DNA from: Streptococcus sp. SK643 | GTDB taxonomy: Bacteria > Bacillota > Bacilli > Lactobacillales > Streptococcaceae | Length of the DNA: 64,000 nucleotides | Assembly (NCBI RefSeq): GCF_000259505.1 | Contig: NZ_AJMM01000031.1 | Location: forward strand, 1 to 64,000 | Direction: 5' to 3' | Shown here: positions 54,674-64,000 of the stretch, one piece after another | How the letters are laid out: every line of letters starts with the position of its first letter | Numbering within the stretch: the first letter of the stretch is position 1 | Notes under the pieces: model-generated | Told to the model about the DNA's origin: nothing | The model's input: the letters and a program-made list of their open reading frames with translations, nothing else | Database searches by the model: none | Translations under genes and position numbers: made by a program

Positions 54674-56248
54674 ATGAAACAGTTTGTCAAATCGCTCTCG
54701 AAAAACTCACTTTTATTGTGGTGGTTGACGATTTTGAATCATCTAGCTTTAATGATTTATATTCATTATAGGATTCCTCTGGACTTTTCGACAGATTTTT
54801 CCTTGCAGATGGTTTTATTGCTGCTTATTGCTTTAATTGTATTTAGCTATATTTGTAATATTGTGACCTTTCGGTATAGTGAGTTGAAACTTTGGTTGCT
54901 CCTGATGATATTTCTCATTAGCTGGCAATCCATATTTAATCAAGGAGTTGCGAGCACCCTGTTGCACTTTTTTGATATTCTTCATCCGCTCAACTCTTTT
55001 TTATTGGTGTATAGTTCTCTGTCTATTATCTTTCTGGGAGAGAAAATAGGAGAAGAACTGTTGAGTGTGTCCTTTGTGTTGACACTAATCACCATTAGTT
55101 CGTATCTGTTAAGTCCTTCAATTTTTCTCTTTCTCTCCTTGTTTGCGTCTTTCTTTTTAAACCTTGTTCCCTTGATTTTACTGATTTTATATCATAAAGA
55201 GTTGAAAAGTAAACTTAAGTATCAGAGACGAAATTTGTGGATATTAGCTTTAATATTGCCTCTTTCTTATTTCTTTTTGTATATCAATACGAGGGGCTCA
55301 GGAGTGATGAACCTAGTCTGGTATCTTGAGATTATTGGAATACTTGCTTTTTTGCATCTCAAAACAATTATTAACTCTCTTCAGAAAAAGGTAGTAGAGT
55401 TGAAGTTGTCCTATATAAAAGCTTTTTCACGCTTGTTTTTACTGGTTATGTTTTTGTTAGTAGGTATTTTCATCATCTTTCGTCTAGATTTAAACACGAG
55501 CTTTTTGGTCTTGAATATCATGTTACTATTGTTCGGGATTTGTTCGGAAGAATTGATTCGCCTTTTTCGTTCTGCTGAAATGCTAGATGCTAGAGATTAT
55601 GTAAAAGTTCTCTTTTTAAAGCGTAACCGTATGGTGAAAAGTCTGCTGGCAAATGAAGACACAGAACAACAGTTCTCCGAATTTCTTCATAATGAAATCC
55701 TGCAAAATGTGATGGCAATAAAAAATTTCAATAAATATAGTAGCTATCGAGCTTTTGGTGAACAAATCAATCTGGTGACAGAGGAGTTGGTTCAACGGAT
55801 TCGTGAGCGGATGGATTATTATCAGCCAATGGTAGAAACAGATGAGCAGTTAGACATACAGTATCAAGGGCTGATTAATCGGATTGTCAAGCGCTATCAT
55901 GCAGAAAATGAAGTCGTCACACAGTTTCCTGCTCACTTTAGGCTTTTATCTCCTTACGATAAAATTGCCTATCGTCTGGTTGAGGAGTTGGCGACCAATG
56001 CCGTTAAGTACGCTAGTGGTGGAAGGATTTCTTTGAAGATTGATGTGCATGATGACGCTATTTTTATCATTTCTGAGAATGACTGCCTTCAAACAGAAAA
56101 ATCCTTAGGTTATGGCTTGAAAAATATGTCTAATAAAATTAGTGTTTTAGGTGGTCAGATGCAGATTTTTGAGAATAATAAGATATTTCGTGTAGAAATT
56201 ACTCTCCCGATTGATAAGGAGTTGTGTTATGAAAATTTTGTTAATTGA
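54674..56248 (+). CDS. Sensor histidine kinase (NarL/DegS-type) with multi-helix membrane domain
   Basis: The 524-residue kinase has an N-terminal membrane region of about ten hydrophobic helices (residues 10-300) with little extracellular sequence, then a HisKA_3-like H-box FLHNEILQNVMAIKN (His about residue 339) and a GHKL ATPase with EELATNAVKYASGGR and GYGLKNM. Lack of a big sensor domain is typical of kinases that read a partner ABC transporter. It is encoded between BceAB and its response regulator and overlaps the latter by 20 bp. Confidence 0.88.
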   Translation: MKQFVKSLSKNSLLLWWLTILNHLALMIYIHYRIPLDFSTDFSLQMVLLLLIALIVFSYICNIVTFRYSELKLWLLLMIFLISWQSIFNQGVASTLLHFFDILHPLNSFLLVYSSLSIIFLGEKIGEELLSVSFVLTLITISSYLLSPSIFLFLSLFASFFLNLVPLILLILYHKELKSKLKYQRRNLWILALILPLSYFFLYINTRGSGVMNLVWYLEIIGILAFLHLKTIINSLQKKVVELKLSYIKAFSRLFLLVMFLLVGIFIIFRLDLNTSFLVLNIMLLLFGICSEELIRLFRSAEMLDARDYVKVLFLKRNRMVKSLLANEDTEQQFSEFLHNEILQNVMAIKNFNKYSSYRAFGEQINLVTEELVQRIRERMDYYQPMVETDEQLDIQYQGLINRIVKRYHAENEVVTQFPAHFRLLSPYDKIAYRLVEELATNAVKYASGGRISLKIDVHDDAIFIISENDCLQTEKSLGYGLKNMSNKISVLGGQMQIFENNKIFRVEITLPIDKELCYENFVN

Positions 56249-56825
56249 TGATCATAAATTATTTAGCCAAAGTATCAAGATGATTTTAGAGTTATCGGAA
56301 AACATTAAAAAGGTCCAGTTAGTGGATAATTTTTCGACTATTTCGGAGATTGCTTTTAATGACTACGACATTATTTTGATTGACATCAACCTGACGAGTC
56401 TGTATCAAGATGATGGGCTGATTTTAGCACAAGAGATTATCGACAATGGTTGTACTAGTAAGATTGTGATTTTGACGGGATACAGCAAAAAGATGTATGA
56501 ACACCGAGCTAAAGCTATGGGAGCTTATGGCTTTCTAGATAAAAGTATGGATCCAGATGAGTTGGTGAAAAAACTGGAAAAGATTTATCTAGGAGGTAAG
56601 GTTTTTTCAGATGAAGTGATGGTAGAGGTGCTAACACCACGAGAAATCGAGATACTAGAACTGGTTAGAAATGGCTTGACCATTGATGATGTCTGTGACA
56701 AGGTCTATGTGAGTAAACGTACAGTTTCCAATCACTTGGCCAATATCTTTTCAAAATTAGGAGTGACTAACAGGCAGGAGGCGATTCACATCGCTGAGCA
56801 GTTGGGCTATTTTCCACCAGATTAA
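56229..56825 (+). CDS. Response regulator, NarL/LuxR family
   Basis: The 198-residue regulator has a receiver domain (MKILLIDDHKLF, phosphoacceptor Asp52 in IILIDINL) and a C-terminal LuxR-type HTH from about residue 138 (LTPREIEILELVRNGLTIDD, VSKRTVSNHLANIFSKLGV). I start at 56229 rather than the longer frame from 56211. It overlaps the kinase gene and probably controls the BceAB-type transporter, though no operator is evident. A strong hairpin terminator follows. Confidence 0.92.
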   Translation: MKILLIDDHKLFSQSIKMILELSENIKKVQLVDNFSTISEIAFNDYDIILIDINLTSLYQDDGLILAQEIIDNGCTSKIVILTGYSKKMYEHRAKAMGAYGFLDKSMDPDELVKKLEKIYLGGKVFSDEVMVEVLTPREIEILELVRNGLTIDDVCDKVYVSKRTVSNHLANIFSKLGVTNRQEAIHIAEQLGYFPPD

Positions 56826-56851
56826 AAAGCTGCAGAAGATGCAGCTTTTTT
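56824..56851 (+). terminator. Terminator of the two-component system
   Basis: AAAAAGCTGCA/TGCAGCTTTTT with a 5-nt loop and T-run. Confidence 0.9.
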
Positions 56852-56887
56852 AATTATTTTTGTGATACTTCTTGTGTGAGTCTCTTC

Positions 56888-56926
56888 TTGAAAAAAACAC
56901 AAAATTTTGCTAAAATGAGTCTTATG
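56888..56926 (+). promoter_or_regulatory. Promoter of an apparently leaderless gene (yqgQ-like)
   Basis: TTGAAA (56888-56893), 17 bp, TAAAAT (56911-56916), then 7 nt to ATG at 56924. The ATG at 56915 overlaps the -10. There is no ribosome binding site in the gap. Confidence 0.65.
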
Positions 56927-57145
56927 AAAACATTCTATGATGTGCAGCAGTTCCTCAAACAATTTGGTATTATTGTTTACATGGGAAAACGCTTATATGA
57001 TATTGAACTGATGAAGTTGGAACTCTCTCGGATTTATGACGCAGGGTTGATGGACAAATTAGACTATCTAGAAGCAGAAGCGGTTCTTCGCAGAGAGCAC
57101 AAGGTGGAATTGGATTATATTGAGAAAAATGGAGAAAAGAATTAA
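56924..57145 (+). CDS. YqgQ-like conserved protein (DUF910)
   Basis: The 73-residue protein MKTFYDVQQFLKQFGIIVYM, then GKRLYDIELMKLELSRIYD and LEAEAVLRREHK, matches the YqgQ/DUF910 family of Firmicutes, a small three-helix protein sometimes linked to nucleic-acid binding. Function is unknown. Its stop overlaps the start of the rhodanese-like gene by 1 nt. I start at 56924, directly downstream of the -10; upstream ATGs fall in or before the promoter. Confidence 0.85.
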   Translation: MKTFYDVQQFLKQFGIIVYMGKRLYDIELMKLELSRIYDAGLMDKLDYLEAEAVLRREHKVELDYIEKNGEKN

Positions 57146-57525
57146 TGGTTACTTGGATTTTGTGGATACTTATACTAGCAATGTTAGCGTGGATGGGCTT
57201 TAACTATCTTCGTATTCGCCGTGCAGCTAAGATTGTGGACAATGCAGAGTTTGAGGCTTTGATCCGTACGGGACAATTGATTGATTTGCGAGACCCAGCT
57301 GAATTCCACAGAAAACATATCCTTGGGGCTAGAAATATTCCTTCAAGCCAATTGAAGACCAGTCTTGCAGCCCTTCGTAAGGATAAACCAGTGTTGCTTT
57401 ACGAAAATCAACGTGGACAACGAGTGACCAATGCAGCACTCTATCTGAAAAAGCAAGGTTTCTCTGAGATTTATATCCTTTCTTATGGATTGGATTCTTG
57501 GAATGGAAAAGTGAAGACTAGTTAA
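57145..57525 (+). CDS. Membrane-anchored rhodanese-like protein without catalytic Cys
   Basis: The 126-residue protein has an N-terminal transmembrane helix (about residues 3-22) and a rhodanese domain (LIDLRDPAEFHRKHILGARN, IPSSQLKTSLAAL, then ILSYGLDSWNG). At the active-site loop, where catalytic rhodaneses have Cys after a beta strand (YCRSG type), it has LLYENQRGQR, so sulfurtransferase activity is unlikely. It may bind or scaffold rather than catalyse. It is coupled to yqgQ, a conserved pairing in streptococci. Confidence 0.88.
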   Translation: MVTWILWILILAMLAWMGFNYLRIRRAAKIVDNAEFEALIRTGQLIDLRDPAEFHRKHILGARNIPSSQLKTSLAALRKDKPVLLYENQRGQRVTNAALYLKKQGFSEIYILSYGLDSWNGKVKTS

Positions 57526-57596
57526 TATTCTGTAAAAAGTTGATATAGTCGGTCTTATATACTAAATTAATAATCATTTTAAGGAGTTTTTAAAAA

Positions 57597-57824
57597 ATGC
57601 AAGAAAAGAAAAAACACTCTCTTGTTTTAGGTATCCTATCTATTGTGCTCGGTTTGCTATCTCCAATTGTAGGTATGGTTTTGGGTATCGTAGGATTGGT
57701 CTTGGCTATTTCATACCAAAAAGAGTCAAAATTAGACTATAAAATAGAAAAAATTCTTAATATATTAGGAATTGTGATTTCTGTAGTTAACTGGGTTGTA
57801 GCAATCGCCTTAATTTTTCGATAA
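57597..57824 (+). CDS. Small DUF4190-like membrane protein
   Basis: The 75-residue protein has three hydrophobic segments: LVLGILSIVLGLLSPIVGMV, GIVGLVLAISY and ILGIVISVVNWVVAIALIF. The pattern GILSIVLG and repeated glycines resembles DUF4190 membrane proteins. AAGGAG lies 10 nt upstream of the ATG. The gene is monocistronic and convergent with rsuA through a bidirectional terminator. Function unknown. Confidence 0.75.
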   Translation: MQEKKKHSLVLGILSIVLGLLSPIVGMVLGIVGLVLAISYQKESKLDYKIEKILNILGIVISVVNWVVAIALIFR

Positions 57825-57866
57825 ATAAAATAAAAAAGCTTTAAAACTAAAGCTTTTTTATTTTAT
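57825..57866. terminator. Bidirectional terminator between the DUF4190-like gene and rsuA
   Basis: A perfect 18-bp stem (ATAAAATAAAAAAGCTTT and its complement) with a 6-nt loop. It overlaps the rsuA stop by a few bases. Confidence 0.88.
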
Positions 57867-58588
57867 CGACTTATCTTTAAATAGTTTTTAATGATCTCTA
57901 ATTCTTCTGGATTCAAGTGACGATATTGACCTTCTCCTAGTTTTGGGTCTAAAGTGAAATCACCGAATTGAACTCGTTTTAGAGCAGTGACCTTAACACC
58001 AACCGATAGGAACATTTTCTTGATTTGATGAAATTTTCCTTCTGAAATGGTGATAGAGGCTTGACTGAGGGAAGGACTTGCAGATAGAATCTCTAGTCTT
58101 GCAGGTTTACAGACAGTACCATCTAAAAAGACAATTCCATTTTGAAAGGCCTGGATATGATCAGGTGTCAGAAGTCCATTAACCTCAACTTGGTAAGTCT
58201 TATCCACATGGTACTGGGGATGGAGTAGTTGAAAACCCAAGGGGCCGTTGTCAGTCAAAAGAAGAAGTCCAGTCGTATCTCGGTCTAGTCGCCCGACGGC
58301 ATAGAGTTTGTCAGACTGTCTTTTAGGTGACAGCAAGTCCATGACAGTTGGAAGTTCCTTGTCTTTATTGGCTGTAACCACACCAGCAGGTTTATGAAGC
58401 ATAAGATAGGTGTGTTCATAGCCTTGAACGATTCGGCCCTGAAAAAGGAGTTCTTGTAGTCTTGTATCGATATTCTGAGCTAGGGAGCGGGCTGGGCAAC
58501 CATCGACTAGAATGTCCCCTTTGAGTAAGGCTTGCTTCATGGCCTTTCGGCTGATTTTTTCTTGGGCTAATAAATTATCTAAACGCAT
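57863..58588 (-). CDS. rsuA: 16S rRNA pseudouridine synthase RsuA-like
   Basis: The 241-residue enzyme has an N-terminal S4 domain (MRLDNLLAQEKISRKAMKQA) and a catalytic domain with the RsuA/RluB motif LYAVGRLDRDTTGLLLLTDN, whose Asp is the nucleophile. It ends with EGKFHQIKKMFLSVG. It isomerises a uridine in 16S rRNA (U516 in E. coli). Family members RluB/E/F have similar motifs, but length and the S4 domain favour RsuA. It is divergent from typA. Confidence 0.9.
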   Translation of the reverse strand: MRLDNLLAQEKISRKAMKQALLKGDILVDGCPARSLAQNIDTRLQELLFQGRIVQGYEHTYLMLHKPAGVVTANKDKELPTVMDLLSPKRQSDKLYAVGRLDRDTTGLLLLTDNGPLGFQLLHPQYHVDKTYQVEVNGLLTPDHIQAFQNGIVFLDGTVCKPARLEILSASPSLSQASITISEGKFHQIKKMFLSVGVKVTALKRVQFGDFTLDPKLGEGQYRHLNPEELEIIKNYLKISR

Positions 58589-58749
58589 ACTGTGCCTATC
58601 TTATCATAAGTCTCTTACTTTGAAAAGGCTTGACGTGAAAAGAAAAGTGGAGTGAAAACATTTACACTTGCTTGAATTATGTTATTTACTTGAAAATATG
58701 GTATAATTGCTCAGTTAGAAAATAAATTTTGAATATTATAGAGGAAATC

Positions 58750-60591
58750 ATGACAAAACTTAGAGAAGATATCCGTAACATTGCGATTATCGCCCACGTT
58801 GACCACGGTAAAACAACCCTCGTTGACGAATTATTGAAACAATCAGAAACGCTTGATGCACGTACTGAATTGGCAGAGCGTGCTATGGACTCAAACGATA
58901 TCGAAAAAGAGCGTGGAATTACCATCCTTGCTAAAAATACAGCCGTTGCCTACAACGGAACTCGTATTAACATCATGGACACACCAGGACACGCGGACTT
59001 CGGTGGAGAAGTAGAACGTATCATGAAAATGGTTGACGGTGTTGTTTTGGTCGTAGATGCCTACGAAGGAACCATGCCACAAACTCGTTTCGTATTGAAA
59101 AAAGCCTTGGAGCAAGACCTTGTCCCAATCGTTGTTGTCAACAAAATCGACAAACCATCAGCTCGTCCTGCAGAAGTAGTAGATGAAGTATTGGAACTCT
59201 TCATTGAGCTTGGTGCAGATGATGACCAGCTTGACTTCCCTGTAGTTTATGCATCAGCTATCAATGGAACTTCTTCATTGTCAGATGATCCAGCTGATCA
59301 AGAGGCTACAATGGCACCAATATTTGACACGATTATCGACCACATCCCAGCTCCAGTAGATAACTCAGATGAGCCTTTGCAGTTCCAAGTGTCACTTTTG
59401 GACTACAATGACTTCGTTGGGCGTATCGGTATCGGTCGTGTTTTCCGTGGTACTGTTAAAGTTGGTGACCAAGTTACCCTTTCTAAACTTGATGGCACAA
59501 CTAAAAACTTCCGTGTTACAAAACTTTTCGGTTTCTTTGGTTTGGAACGTCGTGAAATCCAAGAAGCAAAAGCGGGTGACTTGATTGCCGTTTCAGGTAT
59601 GGAAGACATCTTTGTCGGAGAAACCATTACTCCGACAGACGCAATTGAAGCTCTTCCAATCCTACACATCGATGAGCCAACTCTTCAAATGACTTTCTTG
59701 GTTAACAACTCACCATTTGCTGGTAAAGAAGGTAAATGGGTAACTTCTCGTAAGGTAGAAGAACGTTTGCAGGCAGAATTGCAAACAGACGTTTCGCTCC
59801 GTGTTGACCCAACAGATTCACCAGATAAATGGACTGTTTCAGGACGTGGAGAATTGCACTTGTCAATCCTTATCGAAACAATGCGTCGTGAGGGATATGA
59901 ACTTCAAGTATCTCGTCCAGAAGTTATCATAAAAGAAATCGACGGTGTTAAATGTGAGCCATTTGAACGTGTTCAAATCGACACTCCAGAAGAATACCAA
60001 GGTTCTGTTATCCAAAGCCTTTCTGAACGTAAGGGTGAAATGTTGGATATGATTTCAACTGGTAATGGTCAAACTCGTTTGGTCTTCCTTGTGCCAGCGC
60101 GTGGATTGATTGGATACTCAACTGAGTTCTTGTCAATGACTCGTGGTTACGGAATCATGAACCATACCTTTGACCAATACTTGCCATTGATTCCAGGGGA
60201 AATTGGTGGTCGTCACCGTGGTGCCCTTGTTTCTATCGATGCTGGTAAGGCGACAACTTACTCAATCATGTCTATCGAAGAACGTGGTACGATCTTTGTT
60301 AACCCAGGTACTGAAGTTTATGAAGGAATGATTATCGGTGAAAACTCTCGTGAAAATGACTTGACTGTTAACATCACTAAGGCTAAACAAATGACCAATG
60401 TTCGTTCAGCTACAAAAGACCAAACAGCTGTTATCAAAACACCTCGTATCTTGACACTTGAAGAATCTCTTGAGTTCTTGAATGATGATGAGTATATGGA
60501 AGTAACACCTGAGTCTATCCGTTTGCGTAAACAAATTCTTAACAAGGCAGAGCGTGAAAAAGCCAACAAGAAGAAGAAATCAGCTGAGTAA
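58750..60591 (+). CDS. typA: Ribosome-binding GTPase TypA/BipA
   Basis: The 613-residue translational GTPase has the G domain motifs [39 protein letters not shown] and [10 protein letters not shown], then EF-G-like domains and a BipA-specific C-terminal domain ([20 protein letters not shown]). It binds 70S ribosomes and assists 50S assembly at low temperature or stress. I start at 58750, where AGAGG lies upstream, rather than the longer frame from 58729. Strong codon bias points to high expression. Confidence 0.97.
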   Translation: MTKLREDIRNIAIIAHVDHGKTTLVDELLKQSETLDARTELAERAMDSNDIEKERGITILAKNTAVAYNGTRINIMDTPGHADFGGEVERIMKMVDGVVLVVDAYEGTMPQTRFVLKKALEQDLVPIVVVNKIDKPSARPAEVVDEVLELFIELGADDDQLDFPVVYASAINGTSSLSDDPADQEATMAPIFDTIIDHIPAPVDNSDEPLQFQVSLLDYNDFVGRIGIGRVFRGTVKVGDQVTLSKLDGTTKNFRVTKLFGFFGLERREIQEAKAGDLIAVSGMEDIFVGETITPTDAIEALPILHIDEPTLQMTFLVNNSPFAGKEGKWVTSRKVEERLQAELQTDVSLRVDPTDSPDKWTVSGRGELHLSILIETMRREGYELQVSRPEVIIKEIDGVKCEPFERVQIDTPEEYQGSVIQSLSERKGEMLDMISTGNGQTRLVFLVPARGLIGYSTEFLSMTRGYGIMNHTFDQYLPLIPGEIGGRHRGALVSIDAGKATTYSIMSIEERGTIFVNPGTEVYEGMIIGENSRENDLTVNITKAKQMTNVRSATKDQTAVIKTPRILTLEESLEFLNDDEYMEVTPESIRLRKQILNKAEREKANKKKKSAE

Positions 60592-60610
60592 GAGCTAGAA
60601 AGAGATAAAA

Positions 60611-60865
60611 ATGATCTATTTAATCATAGGGCTACTCTTATTACTACTCTATATATTTGCGACACCACAGAGTATTAAGGGAACCGTTAATGTCTTTGTA
60701 ATCATTTTTGTTGGAATGTCACTCGTGATTTTGATTATGTTGTCAATTTTTCAAATTTTTCAATTACCAGCAGAATTCTTTGTCGCAATCGCTATGCTGG
60801 CCTTAGCCTACTTTAGTTTGAGAGATATCACTCTTATGTCAGTGAATCAAAGTAAAAGAAGATAA
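60611..60865 (+). CDS. DUF3165 family membrane protein
   Basis: The 84-residue protein is mostly three hydrophobic helices (MIYLIIGLLLLLLYIFA, VFVIIFVGMSLVILIMLSIF and FFVAIAMLALAYFSL) ending in a short basic tail. It matches the streptococcal DUF3165 family, found just after typA in related genomes. Function unknown. AGAAAGAG lies upstream of the ATG, 19 bp after the typA stop, so cotranscription with typA is likely. Confidence 0.8.
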   Translation: MIYLIIGLLLLLLYIFATPQSIKGTVNVFVIIFVGMSLVILIMLSIFQIFQLPAEFFVAIAMLALAYFSLRDITLMSVNQSKRR

Positions 60866-60890
60866 AAAAGAGAGTTTAGGCTCTCTTTTT
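60865..60890 (+). terminator. typA operon terminator
   Basis: AAAAAGAGAG/CTCTCTTTTT with a 6-nt loop, starting at the stop codon of the DUF3165 gene. Confidence 0.88.
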
Positions 60891-60980
60891 GCTTATTAGA
60901 ATGCCAAATAGGAGCATTTTCGTTTAGAATTATTTCCATAAAAATGGTAAAATAGTAGGAGTAGAAATGGAGTTTGAGAC

Positions 60981-62333
60981 ATGAAAGTAATCGATCAATT
61001 TAGAAATAAAAAAGTCCTTGTTTTAGGTTTGGCTAAGTCTGGGGAGTCTGCAGCTCGTTTGTTGGCAAGACTAGGTGCTATTGTGACAGTAAATGATGGT
61101 AAACCATTTGAGGACAATCCAGCTGCCCAAAGTTTGCTGGAAGAAGGAATTAAGGTCATCACTGGTGGGCATCCTTTGGAACTTTTGGATGAAGAGTTTG
61201 CCCTCATGGTCAAAAATCCAGGAATTCCCTACAGCAATGCTATGATTGAAAAAGCCTTGGCCAAAGGAATTCCAGTCTTGACGGAGGTAGAATTGGCCTA
61301 CTTGATTTCAGAAGCTCCAATCGTGGGTATTACTGGTTCAAATGGAAAAACAACCACAACGACGATGATTGGGGAGGTTTTAACTGCTGCTGGACAACAT
61401 GGTCTTTTATCAGGGAATATCGGCTATCCAGCTAGTCAAGTGGCTCAAACAGCTACAGATAAGGATACACTTGTCATGGAACTTTCTTCTTTCCAATTAA
61501 TGGGAATTCAAGACTTTCATCCTGAAATTGCAGTCATTACCAATCTTATGCCAACCCATATCGACTACCATGGCACTTTTGAAGAATATGTGGATGCCAA
61601 GTGGAACATCCAGAAAAATATGACAGCCACTGATTTTCTTGTCTTGAACTTTAATCAAGATTTGGCAAAAGAATTGGCAACAAAAACAGAAGCTGAGGTT
61701 GTGCCATTTTCAACGCTTGAAAAGGTTGATGGTGCCTATCTGGAAGATGGTCAGCTCTACTTCCGTGGAGAACTCGTCATGGCTGCAGATGAAATTGGTG
61801 TTCCAGGTAGTCACAATGTTGAAAATGCCCTTGCTACTATTGTTGTATCCAAGCTTCGTGGTGTGGATAACCAAACGATCAAGGAAACTCTTGCAGCTTT
61901 TGGTGGGGTTAAACACCGTCTCCAATTTGTGGATGAAATCAAGGGTGTGAAATTCTATAATGATAGCAAGTCAACCAATATCTTGGCTACTCAAAAGGCC
62001 TTGTCAGGATTTGATAATAGCAAGGTTATCTTGATTGCAGGTGGTTTAGACCGTGGCAATGAGTTTGATGAATTGGTGCAAGATATTACTGGACTCAAAA
62101 AGATGGTTATTCTCGGTCAGTCTGCAGAACGTGTCAAACGTGCGGCAGACAAGGCAGGTGTTAGCTATCTGGACGCGTTAGATATTGCAGATGCAACTCG
62201 TAAGGCTTATGAATTAGCTACAGAAGGAGACGTTGTTCTCCTCAGTCCTGCCAATGCTAGTTGGGACATGTATGCTAACTTTGAAGTACGTGGAGACCTC
62301 TTCATTGATACTGTTGTGGAGTTAAAAAAATAA
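60981..62333 (+). CDS. murD: UDP-N-acetylmuramoylalanine--D-glutamate ligase
   Basis: The 450-residue Mur ligase has an N-terminal Rossmann-like domain ([19 protein letters not shown]), the ATP-binding P-loop [42 protein letters not shown] and the C-terminal [20 protein letters not shown]. It adds D-glutamate to UDP-MurNAc-L-Ala in the cytoplasm. It starts the murD-murG-divIB division and wall cluster; murG follows 1 nt after its stop. Confidence 0.97.
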   Translation: MKVIDQFRNKKVLVLGLAKSGESAARLLARLGAIVTVNDGKPFEDNPAAQSLLEEGIKVITGGHPLELLDEEFALMVKNPGIPYSNAMIEKALAKGIPVLTEVELAYLISEAPIVGITGSNGKTTTTTMIGEVLTAAGQHGLLSGNIGYPASQVAQTATDKDTLVMELSSFQLMGIQDFHPEIAVITNLMPTHIDYHGTFEEYVDAKWNIQKNMTATDFLVLNFNQDLAKELATKTEAEVVPFSTLEKVDGAYLEDGQLYFRGELVMAADEIGVPGSHNVENALATIVVSKLRGVDNQTIKETLAAFGGVKHRLQFVDEIKGVKFYNDSKSTNILATQKALSGFDNSKVILIAGGLDRGNEFDELVQDITGLKKMVILGQSAERVKRAADKAGVSYLDALDIADATRKAYELATEGDVVLLSPANASWDMYANFEVRGDLFIDTVVELKK

Positions 62334-62334
62334 T

Positions 62335-63393
62335 ATGAAAAAAATTGTCTTTACAGGTGGAGGGACAGTTGGACATGTTACCCTCAACCTTTTATTGATA
62401 CCCAAGTTTATCGAAGATGGCTGGGAAGTTCACTATATCGGAGATAAGCGTGGTATTGAACACCAAGAAATTCTTGAGTCGGATCTAGATGTCACCTTCC
62501 ATTCCATTGCGACTGGGAAATTACGTCGCTATTTCTCTTGGCAAAATATGCTAGATGTCTTTAAAGTAGCCTGGGGAATTGTTCAATCGCTATTTATCAT
62601 GTTACGAATTCGCCCTCAGGCACTCTTTTCAAAGGGAGGATTTGTTTCAGTACCGCCTGTTATCGCAGCTCGTGTATCAGGAGTACCTGTTTTTATTCAT
62701 GAGTCTGATCTATCTATGGGTTTGGCTAATAAAATTGCATATAAATTTGCGACAAAAATGTACTCAACTTTTGAGCAATCTGCTAGTCTTGCTAAGGTAG
62801 AGCATGTAGGAGCAGTAACCAAGGTTTCAGATCAAAAAACTCCTGAACCTGATGAATTGGTAGATATTCAAACTTATTTTAATCCAAAGTTGCCAACGGT
62901 ACTCTTTGTGGGAGGTTCGGCAGGAGCTCGGGTCTTTAACCAGTTAGTGACAAAGCATAAAAAGGAACTAATAGAGCACTATAATATTATCAATCTCACA
63001 GGGGATTCTAGTCTAAATGAGCTAAGTAAACATCTCTTTCGTGTGGACTATGTGACAGACCTCTATCAACCTTTGATGGGTATGGCAGATGTTGTTGTAA
63101 CACGTGGTGGTGCCAATACAATTTTTGAGCTCTTGGCTATGGCAAAATTACATGTCATTGTACCACTTGGTCGTGAGGCTAGTCGTGGGGATCAGATTGA
63201 AAATGCAGCTTATTTTGTTAAGAAAGGGTATGCAGAGGAACTTCAAGAGACTGATCTAAACTTGGATAACTTGGAAGAAAAAATTTCAAACTTGTTGAGT
63301 CATAAAGAAGACTATCAATCTAGGATGAAGGCTTCTAAGGAATTAAAATCTCTAGTAGATTTTTATCAATTGTTGAAAAAAGATGTATCATAA
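62335..63393 (+). CDS. murG: UDP-GlcNAc transferase MurG (lipid II synthesis)
   Basis: The 352-residue GT-B glycosyltransferase has [20 protein letters not shown] (the G-loop near residue 7), [38 protein letters not shown], and the donor-binding [20 protein letters not shown]. It transfers GlcNAc to lipid I, making lipid II at the membrane. Streptococcal MurG often shows HESD in place of the HEQN seen in other bacteria. It is the middle gene of the murD-murG-divIB cluster. Confidence 0.97.
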   Translation: MKKIVFTGGGTVGHVTLNLLLIPKFIEDGWEVHYIGDKRGIEHQEILESDLDVTFHSIATGKLRRYFSWQNMLDVFKVAWGIVQSLFIMLRIRPQALFSKGGFVSVPPVIAARVSGVPVFIHESDLSMGLANKIAYKFATKMYSTFEQSASLAKVEHVGAVTKVSDQKTPEPDELVDIQTYFNPKLPTVLFVGGSAGARVFNQLVTKHKKELIEHYNIINLTGDSSLNELSKHLFRVDYVTDLYQPLMGMADVVVTRGGANTIFELLAMAKLHVIVPLGREASRGDQIENAAYFVKKGYAEELQETDLNLDNLEEKISNLLSHKEDYQSRMKASKELKSLVDFYQLLKKDVS

Positions 63394-63402
63394 GGAAAAT
63401 AA

Positions 63403-64000
63403 ATGTCGAAAAAAAGGAAAAAGAAGGAAAAAGAAATCCCTCAAGAGCCTAAAGAATTATCAGAATGGCAGAAGCGAAATCAAGAATATCTAAAAAAGAA
63501 GGCAGAAGAAGAGGCTGCCTTAGCTGAAGAGAAGGAAAAAGAAAGAAAAGCTCGAATGGGAGAAAAGTCTGATACGGATGAGGAAAATGGGGATCATGAA
63601 AGTGAATCCAATTCAACCGAGTCAGAATCAGATACAAACGAGTCAAAACCAGATAAAGAAAGTTCTGAAGACGATGTAGAAGTCACTGAAGATACAAAAG
63701 AAGAGAAGGAAAGCAACGAAGAAAAAACATTAGATAAAAAGAAGGACAAGAACAAAAAGAAAAAGGCTGAGAAAAAGTCTTCTAAGGACAAGCCACAAAA
63801 ACCTAAAATACCAGGAGTTCATATCTGGAGAGCTCTAACAATGTTAGTTCCTAGTTTCTTTATCTTGTTGATTTCTGTATACTTGCTTAGCCCTTATGCG
63901 ACAAAAAAAGATATTCATGTTGAGGGAACAAACCATACTACGGCTGAAGAAGTTAGACAGGCTGCGGATATTCAGGATTCAGACTACATGCTGAGTCTAA
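63403..64000 (+). CDS. divIB: Cell division protein DivIB/FtsQ (3' truncated by window)
   Basis: The frame starts at 63403, 9 bp after murG with AAGGAAA upstream, and runs past the window end. The first 130 residues are a highly charged cytoplasmic tail (KKRKKKEKEIPQEPKEL, then long Glu/Lys/Ser runs), followed by one transmembrane helix (VPSFFILLISVYLLSP) and the start of the POTRA domain (IHVEGTNHTTAEEVRQAA). This is the streptococcal DivIB layout. It works with DivIC and FtsL at the septum. Confidence 0.93.
   Translation, partial: MSKKRKKKEKEIPQEPKELSEWQKRNQEYLKKKAEEEAALAEEKEKERKARMGEKSDTDEENGDHESESNSTESESDTNESKPDKESSEDDVEVTEDTKEEKESNEEKTLDKKKDKNKKKKAEKKSSKDKPQKPKIPGVHIWRALTMLVPSFFILLISVYLLSPYATKKDIHVEGTNHTTAEEVRQAADIQDSDYMLSL

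Noticed and set aside
63449..63791. Minus-strand Ser/Phe/Leu-rich frames opposite divIB
   Set aside because: They are complements of the charged repetitive N-terminal tail of divIB.

Overview
The window is chromosomal DNA from a Mitis-group Streptococcus (S. pneumoniae, S. mitis, S. oralis or a close relative). The evidence is low-GC composition, a pneumococcal-type gene set (slrA, ciaRH, pepN, rodA, ezrA, gdhA, sodA, typA, murD-murG-divIB), and two BOX intergenic repeats whose boxA part carries the BOX-PCR primer sequence. Most of it is housekeeping core genome. The accessory or decayed material is concentrated at 1-1850, 2819-4600, 5254-5661, 22077-22175 and 49286-56825.

Layout. 1-1850: tandem array of related small membrane proteins (DUF443/tandem-five-TM-like) separated by copies of a short repeated coding tail. 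1933-5224: slrA, a split and BOX-interrupted gene around an Xre regulator/membrane protein pair, then rpsP-khpA. 5662-9226: EamA transporter, hydrolase, rimM-trmD and an orphan ATP-cone protein. 9256-12023: small conserved genes, bioY with a candidate BirA operator, and gor. 12307-15461: MacAB-like efflux operon. 15585-23480: metG, PadR pair, secreted nuclease, aldo/keto reductase, DUF2829-SDR, a lone PEP-utilizer barrel and an ASCH protein. 23602-30685: pepN, ciaRH and an ABC pair. 30809-40626: U32 protein, dinG, rodA, PfpI-like, HAD, gyrB and ezrA.

41095-49285: gdhA, then pyrDA, holA, sodA, yutD-like, rlmN, vanZ-like and an ABC-F protein. 49404-56825: BOX, a LysR regulator, two decayed class II lantibiotic-like precursor genes, a 35-residue membrane peptide, a BceAB-type ABC transporter and a NarL-type two-component system. 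56924-64000: yqgQ-like, rhodanese-like, rsuA, typA, murD, murG and the start of divIB.

Functional themes. Cell wall and division: rodA, ezrA, murD, murG, divIB, khpA. Envelope stress and antimicrobial peptide handling: ciaRH, MacAB-like pump, BceAB plus two-component system, slrA. Translation and RNA modification: rpsP, rimM, trmD, metG, rlmN, rsuA, typA, ABC-F. The most unusual signals are the lantibiotic-like relics beside an intact resistance module, the immunity-like membrane protein array with repeated tails, a split gene in circularly permuted order between 30-bp direct repeats, terminator hairpins fused to promoters, and four apparently leaderless genes. All identifications come from reading the sequence and remembered family motifs; no database search was run.
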